From assembly GCA_002110485.1 (NCBI GenBank), contig MOWL01000042.1, positions 1 to 11,277 of the forward strand: a stretch of 11,277 nucleotides of DNA. The letters run 5' to 3'. Origin of the DNA: Emergomyces orientalis. Its lineage: Eukaryota; Ascomycota; Eurotiomycetes; Onygenales; Ajellomycetaceae. Shown here one piece after another: positions 1 through 8,849 of the stretch. Position 1 is the first letter of the stretch, and every line of letters begins with the position of its first letter. The position numbers were made by a program, and so were the translations under genes. The notes beneath the pieces were generated by a model. It searched no databases. It was not told the DNA's origin and saw only the letters and a list, made by a program, of their open reading frames with translations.

Positions 1-754
1 TGGGGAAAATTTGTATTACATGATATTTCAGTTGAAATCTTTGATCATGAAGAAGGCATGATAAATTTGAAAGAAGAAATTGAAATATATAATTCAATTT
101 CTTTGAAAAAAACCCCAATTTGGCTCAATTCTTATGAGCAAAGACAAAGAAATCAAAATGCTTCAGTTTTAATTACTACAAATACAATAGAACAGTCAAA
201 ACGACAGTATATTTTAATTGCAGGATTGAAAATGAAAGTATTTGAATTCAAAGATTCAAGAGAGAATATTAAATCTCAAATTCAATGCTCAAACTGTCAG
301 AAACATGGACACTTTGCAAATACTTGTAAAAGAAATTCTAAATGTCAGTTTTGTGCTTTAGATCACAAAACAAATGAACATTCTTGCAACACATGTAGAA
401 AAATAGATGAAATCTGCAATCACACTGAAATCAAATGCAGTAATTGCTATGAAAAGCACACATCTATTTCAAAAATTGTATTTTCATTTTCAAGAAAAAG
501 TCTTTCAATAAAGATGTGAAATGGAGAAAAGAAACTCAAAATACAGAGAAAATAGATAAAACTACAAAAAGAAGAAATTCTCAAATGTCTATTTCTTCTG
601 AGTCAAATTCTTTTTCAAAAAATAGACAGATCTTAAACCCTGTTACACCTATAAAATGAGAAAAGATAAAGAAAATCTCATTTCTATGAAAGCAGTAGAA
701 GTTCCAGCTCTGAATACAGATAATAGATATAATCTATTACCTGATTCAGAATAA
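1..754 (+). pseudogene. Element A ORF1: gag-like zinc-knuckle RNA-binding protein, 5'-partial and frameshifted
   Basis: The nucleic-acid-binding ORF1 protein of a Tad1 retrotransposon; in this family it packages element RNA. The frame is open from base 1 (frame 1), with no start in the window. The first part resembles the RRM-like gag segment (residues WGKFVLHD near the edge). Three zinc knuckles follow at about 286-460: CSNCQKHGHFANTC (CCHC), then CQFCALDHKTNEHSC, then a weaker one around CSNCYEKH. Frame 1 ends at 519, but the coding signal moves to frame 3 near 485 (Lys/Ser-rich, ending 659) and then to frame 2 near 655, reaching a natural-looking stop TAA at 752-754 after NRYNLLPDSE. Two 1-nt shifts therefore break it. 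ORF2 begins about 33 nt further on. The tail after the knuckles is low-complexity and is the least certain part. Confidence 0.8.
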
Positions 755-786
755 AAGAAACCAGCTTCAATTTATTCCTTTTGTAC

Positions 787-3700
787 ATGTTTACTACACA
801 AAACAATAATAAAAAGAGAAAAAAACTATCAAAAATGCTTCAAAAATAACTTTTATTCAAAACAATGTTGATAGAAATAAAGATGCTATCTATTCATGCT
901 TACAGATAGGCTTTGAAGAGCAAACTGACTTCATTCTATTACAAGAGCCAAATTTTGATATAGAAACAACAATTTATAATTTCTCATTCAAGCTATCACT
1001 GCTTTTTACCAGAGAAATCAGATGTAAAAGCAAGAGTTGTGATATATGCAAGAAAAAGATCAAGATTTCAATTCAATATAAAAAGTAATTATATATCTAA
1101 TTCTGATATTCTAGTTGGAGATATTATAGATACAAGAAAATCAATTTGACAGTATTCAATTGATAAATATTTATAATGAAAAATCACTGAAGGTAAATGA
1201 TAATTCATGGACAGTTGACAGAGAACTGCTGAATTTAAGTCCAGAAAAAATGCTATTATATGTGGTGATTTCAATGCACATCATATATGGTGGAATTCTG
1301 AATGTGATTATTCAATAAGATCAGAGAAAATAGTAGAGTGGGCTCTACAACATGAATTAGATATTATAAATGAAATTGATAGACAGACCTTCTTTAGAAA
1401 CAACTTAATGAAGAAATCAATCATAGACTTAACCTTTCTATCAAAAAATTTGATTGAAAACAAGATCTATAATTGGTTTATTAATTCAGAAGAAACATCA
1501 GGATCTGCTTATGAAGTTATTCAATTTAATATTGAAATTGATGAAAAGGAAACATGTGAGAATCCTCTACTATCAAATCAATATAATTTTGAAAAAGCTG
1601 AATGGTCTGAAATCAATAAGAGAATTGAAGATTTAAAATTTGAAAAAAAAGAAGAATTATCAAATTGAATGAAAAGACAATAATAACAGATATAATGCTA
1701 GAAAGTAGAACTAATATAATAACTGAAATTATATTAGAAAGCATTAAAAACTTTATACCAAAGAAAAAGCTCTCAGAATTCTCAAAACCTTGGTGGTCAG
1801 AAGAAATAACAGAAAAAAGAAAAAATCTAGCAAAAATAAAAAAAGAATGGAAAGAGAATATCATATCTTATGAAGAATATAAAAGAATAAGAAATGAATA
1901 TTTCACATTAATTAAAAAAGCTAAAACTAGCTGCTGGAATAAATTTCTTGAGAATGCACAGGGAAAAGAAATATTTAAAGCTTTTAAATATACAAAGTCT
2001 AAATCTGTTGCAAAGCTTCCATCTCTAAAATATAAAATAGAAAATGAGGAATATATTGCTCATTCTTTTGAACAAAAATGTCAGGCTTTTATGAAAATTC
2101 TATTTCAAAAACCACCTCAATCTGAAAATATAGTTCAATATGTGAATATATTGAAGATTCAAGATGGGCTTGGCCAGATCTATCTAGAAATGAACTTGAA
2201 ACTGCTGTTTTTACAAGTTCTACAAAAACAGCTGCAGGACCTGATACTATAAATCATTTAATCATTCAAAAAGTCTTTCATTCTCTGAAAAATGAATTAT
2301 TTGAATTATTCTCTCAACTAATGAAGAATGGGTATCACCCTGAATGCTGGAGACAAGCAACTGGTATAGTTCTTGCAAAACCAAATAGAAAAGCTACTAT
2401 GCCAAAGTCTTATAGAATTATATCACTTTTGAATTGCTTGGGAAAATTCTTGAAAAAATAATAGCAACAAGATTATCATATCTAGGCTCAATCACTGATT
2501 TATTATATAATGATCAAATGGGTGGCAGAAACAGAATTCTGCAATAGATACAGTTTTATCAATAATTCATGATATTCAAATGGCAAAAATGAAGGCTTAG
2601 TTACAACAGCTGCTTTTATTGATATAAAAGGTGCTTTTGATCATGTTTCAAAGAATAAGCTAATAATTATTCTTCAAAGATGAAACTACCAAAAGCATTA
2701 ATAAAGTGGGTTATATGTTTTATGTCAAAAAGATATATTCAACTACTTTTTGACTCATTAAAGCAAGATATTACTGAAATTGAAATAGAAGTTTCTCAGA
2801 GATCTTCAGTCTCACCAATTCTATTTGCTATATATACAAAAAATCTATTCAAAGATAGAGAAATGGAGATAGTGAGATCTTCTAGCTATGTTGATGATAT
2901 AGGTCTGATTTTCAGCTCAAGAACAATAAAAGAAAATTGTGAAAATATTGAAAAAGCTGCGCAAGAGATATTTAATAGAGGAGATTTAAACCTAATTCAA
3001 TTTGATATGGAAAAAACTGAATTAATTCACTTTTTTCCAAAAAGATATGAAAAGGAAATAAGTTTAAATCTATTAAATCAAGAAATAAAGCCTAAATCAG
3101 TTGTAAGATGGCTAGAATCTGGCTGGATTCAAAACTCAATTTTAAATCTCATATTCAAAAAAGAATGGCTCAAGCTGAAAGAGTTTTAAATAGTATAATA
3201 CAACTTTCTAATACTGAAAGGGGTTTATCATTTCAAGCTATGAGACAGCTATACATTGCATGTATAGCATCTATTTCTGATTATGGTGTTCAGATATGGT
3301 GGAAGAACCAGAAACACTTCATAGATAAGTTTCAAAAATTGCAGAATACAGCTTTAAGAAGAATTCTGGGAGCTTTCAAAACCTCTCCATGTAGAGCTAT
3401 GGAAATAGAAGCTTCTATATCACCTCCTGAAATAAGATTTGAGAAGATATGCAAGAATTATGCACTGAGAATCATGAAAATGCCAGATATTCATTCAATT
3501 AGAAAAAGAATATCTACATCTTATCCTCCAATTCAATCTGGAAATGACTTAGATTGGAATAGATATCTAGATTGGAATGAAAGTCAAGAAAATCAAGAAA
3601 ATGAGAGAAATAGAAAAAAAATCCTTCTCAACTATATAGAGTATGCTCAATGATTAAAAATGAGTTCTCCTCATTAAATATTGAAAAGATTGAACACAAA

Positions 3701-4721
3701 AAGCTATATCCATGGAAAGAAAAACTAGGCTCAATGATTTCAATTGAAATAAGCGCATTATCAAAACCAGAAGAAGCTGAGAATCATAGAAGAATAATAG
3801 AGAAAATTGATTTTAAAAAGTCAATTCTAATCTATTCAGATGGTTCAATGAATGAAAATAAAGGCCTAGGAGCTGGAATAGCATATACAGAAGATAATTA
3901 CAAATATACATCAGATTCATGGAATATTGGAAATGAATGTGAAGTATTTGATGTTGAATTATATGCTATTATGAAAGCTTTTAAACTGATAGAAATAAAA
4001 GCTTCAAAAAGAAAAGATATGAAAGAAGCATGGATTTTTTCAGATAGTCAAGCAGCTTTGAAAAGAATTCAAAAAAATGAAATTCATAATAATCAAATGA
4101 ATATAGAAGTAATTCTAAAGATATGCAAAAGAATTCAATTAAAATATAAGACAAAGATATATCTGAGCTGGGTTCCTGCTCATATAAATACATGGAAATG
4201 AGCTTGCTGATGAAGCAGCAAAGAAAGAAACAGAACTAAATATTGCAAGTTCAAAAATAGTTTCATGGTCTTTTATTAAAAGAAAGATAAAAGAGAATTG
4301 CTTAGAAAAATGGCATAAAATATGGGAAAAACAAAGAAAAAGTCCTCACTATCTTAGATTTGAAACTAAATCTAAATGGAAATCATGCTCTATTAAGTGC
4401 AAGAAGAAGCTTTTCTTCTCAATTATTCAATTGAAACTAGATTATGACTATTTCAAATCTTATTTGAAAAGAATATCTGATATTGAAAGTGAAAATTGTG
4501 AATATTGTGACTCTCTTGAACCAGAACATATCTTAATGAATTGCTCATTAAATCAAGAACTTAGAGCTGAACTGAGATATAAATATAAACTGAGAGAAAT
4601 GAATATGAAACTACTATTTTCAACTGAAATAGACAGTCAATATTTAATTGATTTTCTCAATGAAACTCAAATAGCTACTAGAAATCAATTCTATTTCAAA
4701 GATGAAAATATAAATGAATGA
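787..4721 (+). pseudogene. Element A ORF2: APE endonuclease, reverse transcriptase, RNase H and zinc knuckle, frameshifted
   Basis: Would nick the target DNA and copy element RNA at the nick. I chose ATG 787 (MFTTQNNNKK...), which needs a 1-nt shift in the A7 run near 820 to join the endonuclease frame. The endonuclease (about 837-1545) shows QNNVDRN, the catalytic Glu in LLQEP, NIYN, GDFNAHH (1264-1284) and DLTFLS, but the final Ser-Asp-His is Ser-Ala-Tyr (1504-1512). A linker with PWW (near 1790) leads to the RT: KTAAGPDT (near 2230), DIKGAFD (2621-2641), QRSSVSPILF (2797 on; usual QG is QR) and YVDD (2887-2898). RNase H follows, with its four acidic residues at 3839, 3956, 4043 and 4209. 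The C-terminal zinc knuckle is CEYC...H...C (4497-4544). Stop TGA at 4719-4721. About a dozen frameshifts (near 820, 981, 1139, 1247, 1662, 2165, 2445, 2535, 2580, 2670, 3107, 3650, 4193), many of them apparent 1-nt losses in homopolymers, make it non-functional as written. Confidence 0.88.
1677..1748 (+). repeat. Imperfect 36-bp tandem duplication in the element A ORF2 linker
   Basis: Two adjacent 12-codon units encode TIITDIMLESRT and NIITEIILESIK. Spacing is exactly 36 bp, so the frame is kept. It lies between the endonuclease and RT, a region that varies in length in this family. It could instead be an amphipathic-helix coincidence in an Ile/Glu-rich AT-biased protein. Confidence 0.5.
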
Positions 4722-4880
4722 GAATCTGAAATATTCTTTATAAAAACTGCTAGATATTATATAAATATCTCACTATTTCTTTTGTGTTAGAGTCTGTCTT
4801 TTATTTCCTTTGTATTCATGTCATGAGTTATTTTGTCTATCATTAATTTATTTTCTTTGTAATCACTTGAAAATTATATG
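4722..4880 (+). other. 3' untranslated region of element A (proximal part)
   Basis: A T-rich non-coding stretch between the ORF2 stop and the insertion point of element B. There is no open frame, no CpG and no clear structured motif. Its continuation after removal of element B is at 10321. Confidence 0.6.
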
Positions 4881-4894
4881 AAAAAAGAGAATAT
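4881..4894. repeat. Target-site duplication of element B, tail side
   Basis: The sequence aaaaaagagaatat directly abuts the (ATT)n tail and is identical to 10307-10320, which abuts the other end of element B. A 14-bp flanking direct repeat is a normal product of target-primed reverse transcription. Base composition also changes sharply at both junctions. Confidence 0.85.
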
Positions 4895-4919
4895 TATTAT
4901 TATTATTATTATTATTATT
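4893..4919 (-). repeat. (AAT)n tail of element B
   Basis: Nine ATT units on the plus strand, equal to (AAT)n on the element's own strand, lie immediately 3' of its UTR and next to the target-site duplication; the first two bases overlap that duplication. Trinucleotide TAA-type tails in place of poly(A) are known from the I factor, a relative of the Tad1 group. The repeat could have been read as the tail of element A, but the flanking duplication assigns it to B. Confidence 0.8.
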
Positions 4920-4983
4920 TCTACACCACTTGATCCCGAGGATATGTGGGGAGGCAGCTAGTATACAAAGTGAGAAAAACCTT

Positions 4984-5002
4984 GAGCTATCTAGTATAGC
5001 TC
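4984..5002 (-). other. Perfect 7-bp hairpin in element B 3' UTR
   Basis: Inverted repeat gagctat / atagctc with a 5-nt spacer, about 90 nt from the tail. It could form a stem-loop in the element RNA. Function is unknown. Confidence 0.5.
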
Positions 5003-5065
5003 TGGCCTAAAAAACCCCCTGAACAGCAAATCTATTCAACATTTATAATTGCTTCAAGTACCGCG

Positions 5066-5083
5066 GAGCAGCTCCCGCTGCTC
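5066..5083 (-). other. 6-bp GC hairpin in element B 3' UTR
   Basis: Inverted repeat gagcag / ctgctc separated by 6 nt. Together with the hairpin at 4984-5002 it gives the last 200 nt of the element two potential stem-loops. Confidence 0.4.
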
Positions 5084-5224
5084 TTAGAGAAGATGGTGCA
5101 TAGCACTGTGAGAAGACAAGAAAACCCCCTATATCATCATCACCCTGTCTGAACATAAAAAGACTTCTAATGAATGTGGCACCTCATGCTGTGTGTCTGC
5201 CGCTCATCGCGCAGACTTCAACGT

Positions 5225-5395
5225 CCTGGAGTGCTTGTAGCGCGCAGGCCACTCAACTCCGCGCTTGTAGCGCGCCCGGTCCCAACTTCGCGCTTGCAGC
5301 GCGCCAGTCCACCCAGATCCGCGCTTCAAGCTCACTATCTCCTGGTCGGGCCTCGCTCTTCGCGCCCTTCACCCTGATATGCGCCAGCCGCGTTT
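5225..5395 (-). repeat. GC-rich ~30-bp minisatellite in element B 3' UTR
   Basis: At least four degenerate units aligned on gcgcttg start at 5231 (variant gtgcttg), 5261, 5290 and 5321, giving spacings of 30, 29 and 31 bp; more diverged units continue to about 5395. Each unit has a self-complementary GCGC-loop-GCGC core. The same unit family occurs in frame inside ORF2 at 8321-8440, in the same orientation. Confidence 0.75.
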
Positions 5396-8320
5396 CTTAG
5401 TTGTGCTGTGCATCTCATTCCGCCCTTCTCTCACTTAACACCTTGGCTAGGGAGAACTGTCTGAGGATGTCCTGCTTGAGCCACCACTTGGTGAGCCTGT
5501 GCAGTCTTCCTTGGTGTCCAGCAATCACTTCTTATCCACTCTGCCCTCCTGCTCCAGCTCCGCGCGTTCCCCACTGAATCGTGTACAGTGTATCATCACA
5601 TGCAGCACCGTTTCATGCTCATATCCACATGGACATTTCAGTGTGGGGAAGTCAGGAACTCTTCTTCTGTGGAGGAACTGCAAGGCCTGTCTTGCCGGTA
5701 CGCAGCTGGACTATCAATGAGCTTCGGGCCTTGCTCAGGCCCTCATGCCATCTTAGTAGCTCTACATCCGGGGGCCTGCCAAACAGTTCTCCCCATGGTG
5801 TTGTGCGCGCTCTTCATCTGTTCCGCCATCTTTATCATTGCCTCCTCCCTCACCATCTCTTGAAGGCCAGTTACACACACTGTTTTCTTGTCTTTTTGCT
5901 TTTTCAGTTGCTTTGCCTGTCTCACCCAATTTACACTCCACCCCTGCTGCATGCTCACTGGGTGCAGTACTGCTCCACTGACTGCATTCCTCTGTTATTC
6001 CTTCTGCGAAGTCTGGCTCTGACCTGCACACATGCCTGTTTTATCTGCTCCATGATTCCTGACTCCTTAAGCTGCTCAGTTGCTCTGGCCACCACACTGT
6101 CTAGATGTATCAGAGGCAGTGTGGCTGTCTCCGCCTCCAGTGAGGTGATTGGAGTAGCTCTGTAGGCCCCTGCAATGACCTGTAGGCATTTATTTTGAAT
6201 CTTCTCCAGGCTGGCTAGCAGCTGGCGTTGATGTCGCGGTTCATGTTGTGTCGCCTGTGGTTGATGCCATGCCAGCGCTCCGTATCCTATTGCGGGCCTT
6301 ATCACTGCATTGTAGACCCTCCGGGCATGCTGCAGTGGCAGGCCCCAGGTTGACTGTGTTGTCTGAGTTAGGGCACCTATCTGCGATTTCGCTCTGCCTA
6401 CCACCTTACTGACATGGCTACGCCACCTCAGCTTAGGGTCAAGCCAGATGCCTAGCACCCGCATCTCCTCTGTGGCTTGATCACTTGCTGTGGCAATTGC
6501 AGTGAGTGTTCTAGATTGAATCTAGTTCTTGTTCTGGTAAAGTGCATGAGCTCATACTTCTGTGGTGCAAAGATTGCCCCATGTCTGCTCGCCCAACGCT
6601 CACAGCTGGCATGGATCCGCGCCAGATGCGCACAATTCGCTTCAGTTGAGTCGCCATATGCTAGAATGTTCACATCGTCTACAAATCCTATGCAGCTGAC
6701 AGGCTCACTTCGTGGTGCACATATTCTGAGCAACTCCTCATTGTAGAATAAGAACAGAATGGGTGACAAGGGTGATTCCTGTGGGATGCCTGCATTCACC
6801 TCAAAGCTTCAGTTTCCTGCTCATCAAATACTAGTGTCGCCTTGCGCCCCTGCATGAATGAGTTGACCCATCCAGTCAGCTGTCTGGGCAGTCCTCTTTT
6901 TCTTAGAATGTGCACTAGGCGATTTCTGAGCACTCTGTCATAGGCCCCTGAGATGTCCCACAGCACTGAGGCCACTGCTCCCTGCTCCTCTCACACTGTG
7001 CGAATCTGCGCCAGTAACAGAGCAATTGCTGTTTCTGTGAAGCAGTCTCCTCGCGCCCCATTTGCTGAGCTGGTAGCATCCCATGTTTCTCTGCCAGAGA
7101 CCTTATTTTCTTGGCTGTTGCAGCCTCTACAATTTTACCTAGGGTGTCAAGTAGTGCAATCGGCCTCCAGGCTCCACTTCACTGTAGTCCTTCTTTCCTG
7201 GCTTCTTGAGCACCACCGTGCGCGCTGTTTTGAATATCTGTGGGTAGTACTCCCAATGCCAGCAGGCCTGTGTAAGCTCAGTTATTGCTGTGATGAACCT
7301 TGAGCCTAGCATTTTGAGGAAGCGGTTGGGGATGCCGTTGGTACCCGGGGCCTTGTCGTTTGGAAGCCTAGCAATCAGCGCTGCCATGGCCTCCTCTGTG
7401 AGCACTATCATGTCAGTCACACTCTGCGGCTGTGTTCCCACGTTCATGTCATCTTCCCTTGCCGCCAAAGGCTCTGAGAAGAACCGCGCCCGTAGTTTCA
7501 GCCTTGTCCTGGAATGCAGTGGCTCGCACCTTGGTTACACCCAAGGCCTCTGGCATTCCCTAAGCGGTGGCAGTCTTGCCGGTTGCTTGGTCTCGTTGGT
7601 GTGTGTGCGACCCCTTTGCCAGCTTCCAGAGCAGTTTAGGATCCGTGCCAGCACTGTTCATTAGATCGCGGAAGCTGGCAGTCTTGGCCAGCTTTATTTC
7701 CTTGTTTCACCTGTTGTGAGCATGTCTTCTTTCCTTCTCAGTGCTGTCTGCATCTCTCATGGTTCTCTTGTACTCACTCACTGCTTGCGTCACTCTGTTG
7801 GACCACCACGAGCGACTCTGCTTGCAGATGCGCGCGTGTTTAGCATGTTTCTCTGCTAGCTCATTGATGAATTCACTTAGATAGTTTGCATAGCAATCAA
7901 TCTCTGCTGTTGAGCCAAAGCTGTTGCAACATTGTAGCTCTTGGCAGTCCTTTTGCAGCTGCTGTATATTCACTTGCTGCCAGTTGCGTTTTTCCCTTAG
8001 TACCACAGGTATGTCGATGGCCAACTTAGTGACCACTGGTAGATGATCTGATGCCATATCCGCCTCGTGTGCGACCCGGCATTCCAGTACCCCTGCACTC
8101 AGGTTCTCTGAGAGAAAGATTAGGTCCAAGGTGGTGCCAGTGCTTCTGTGGTCCTGCCATGTAATCTCTCCCCGTGGTGTTGCCAGCTGCAGTCCGAGAG
8201 CATCCACCTGTGCTATGAGCTCCCATGCCAGGTCAAAGTCCTGTCTCACTCGCTCACCTCCCCACTTTGAGTGATGCACATTGAAGTCTCCCAGCACCAC
8301 TACCTCCGCCTGCCGCGCTT

Positions 8321-8440
8321 CCGCACCCTGACTTTGCGCTTGTTGCGCGTCTGCACCCTGATCTCGCGCTCGTAGCGCACTTGTGTCTGGGTCTTGCGCC
8401 TGTTGCGCACATCGCCCCTGAGTTCGCGCTGGTAGCGAGG
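8321..8440 (-). repeat. In-frame 30-bp x 4 minisatellite in element B ORF2
   Basis: Four consecutive 30-bp units (8321-8350, 8351-8380, 8381-8410, 8411-8440) encode the decapeptides ARTQGRCAQQ, AQDPDTSALR, ARDQGADAQQ and AQSQGAEARQ. They sit in the loop just before the endonuclease GDFN motif. As a multiple of three, the array does not disturb the frame. The units are related to those at 5225-5395. Confidence 0.85.
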
Positions 8441-8845
8441 CCTCGGCCTCCTCCACCACCGCTTGTAGCTCAAGGATGGGGGAACTCTCTGGCACAGTTG
8501 TGTAGCTGCCTGGTGGAGCAGCGTAGACATTGAGCATTAGTAGTGGTCCTCTTACCGTGTTCACAGTGAGCAATGCCATGGATTCTGTAATGACCCTGAC
8601 ATCCCATGCTGTTGCCTTCAGTCTTTTGTTGATGAGGAAGCCCACCCTGGCCTTGATCTGCATGCCTGCCTGCCAGAATCCACAGTTGGCCGGGCATGTT
8701 GTACCCCTTCCAGATTCCCTCTGCATCCATGGTTCCTGCAGTGCGATGATGTTGTAGTTTAATGCTGTTTCAGGCTTGGCCAGTAATGTGTTCATCACCT
8801 TGTTTGAGTTATGCACATTGTATTGTAGTATATGGACTTGCTCAC

Positions 8846-8849
8846 TCAT
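8846..8849 (-). promoter_or_regulatory. ATGA stop-start overlap between ORF1 and ORF2 of element B
   Basis: ORF2 ATG (8849-8847) shares two bases with TGA (8848-8846), which closes the frame carrying the ORF1 tail. Overlaps of this kind allow coupled termination-reinitiation, as reported for some LINEs with overlapping stop and start codons. The call depends on the ORF1 tail frame, which I reached by allowing a shift near 8980. Confidence 0.55.

Larger units (their letters stand above)
1..4894 (+). mobile_element. Tad1-type non-LTR retrotransposon, AT-rich copy (element A), 5' end outside window
   Basis: A LINE-like unit with a gag-type ORF1 carrying zinc knuckles, then ORF2 with APE endonuclease, reverse transcriptase, RNase H and a C-terminal zinc knuckle. 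This order is known for the Tad1 and I groups, and the protein style (two-part gag, RT followed by a zinc knuckle) fits fungal Tad1. The reading frame is broken by more than a dozen 1-nt shifts, but coding similarity continues across them. CpG is almost absent (only at 202, 2960 and 3754). Its 3' region is interrupted at 4894 by element B and appears to resume at 10321, possibly ending in the A-rich stretch near 10345-10370. The 5' end, 5' UTR and the start of ORF1 lie before position 1. Confidence 0.9.
4920..5414 (-). other. 3' untranslated region of element B
   Basis: About 495 bp between the ORF2 stop and the tail, with no gene. In element orientation it holds the 30-bp minisatellite (5395-5225), a short GC hairpin (5083-5066), a perfect 7-bp hairpin (5002-4984), and two copies of the plus-strand decamer aaaaccccct (5121-5130 and 5011-5020). 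Structured 3' UTRs can serve as RT recognition sites in LINEs; that role here is inferred only. Confidence 0.7.
5415..8849 (-). pseudogene. Element B ORF2: APE endonuclease and reverse transcriptase, RNase H-less, disrupted
   Basis: Endonuclease plus RT for retrotransposition. The first 380 codons are open. The endonuclease motif set is complete: Asn11, Glu39 (LQEPW), Tyr109 (LNVYA), Asp188/Asn190 (GDFN), Asp242 (LDL) and Ser-Asp-His 267-269. Residues 141-180 are a four-fold decapeptide insertion. SWWSNRV starts the linker. Stops TGA at 7709 and TAG at 7562 lie in the same frame. RT motifs follow after shifts near 7508, 7160, 7070, 6810 and 6480: NDKAPGTNGIP (near 7350), DISGAYD (6957-6937), PQESPLSPILF (usual QG is QE, 6778-6776) and FVDD (6685-6674); a further TGA lies at 6993. 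A thumb-like region (6464-5955) leads through a Lys-rich spacer to the CPCGYEHETVLH...C knuckle (5635-5585), with no RNase H motifs between. The end LTKWWLKQDILRQF...ERRAE then TGA at 5417-5415 resembles family C-termini. ATG 8849 overlaps the ORF1 stop. Confidence 0.9.

Noticed and set aside
1089..1274. Minus-strand small open frames inside element A (also 1613-1864 and 3981-4193)
   Set aside because: They are Phe/Leu/Ile/Ser-rich antisense products of A-rich coding sequence, with no motif or start context.
787..4721. Spliceosomal introns explaining the frame changes
   Set aside because: Coding similarity runs straight through each shift with only about one base missing or added, so there is no sequence to remove.
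4893..4919. Tail of element A
   Set aside because: The repeat lies between the 14-bp duplication and the 3' UTR of B, and AT-rich sequence of the A locus resumes after the second duplication, so the tail belongs to B.
4921..4960. Possible tRNA- or SINE-derived segment at the end of element B
   Set aside because: No A box or B box consensus can be found and no cloverleaf forms.
5170..5400. Small plus-strand proteins rich in Ala, Ser and Arg
   Set aside because: They are translations of the GC-rich minisatellite in the 3' UTR of element B; composition alone keeps them open.
5581..6165. A 194-codon plus-strand open frame
   Set aside because: It is antisense to the thumb-like and spacer part of element B ORF2. 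The residues are Cys/Leu/Ser/His-rich without a domain, whereas the minus strand reads as a clear retrotransposon protein.
8321..8440. CRISPR-like 30-bp repeats
   Set aside because: The units are directly adjacent with no spacers, are degenerate, and are in frame in a eukaryotic retrotransposon.
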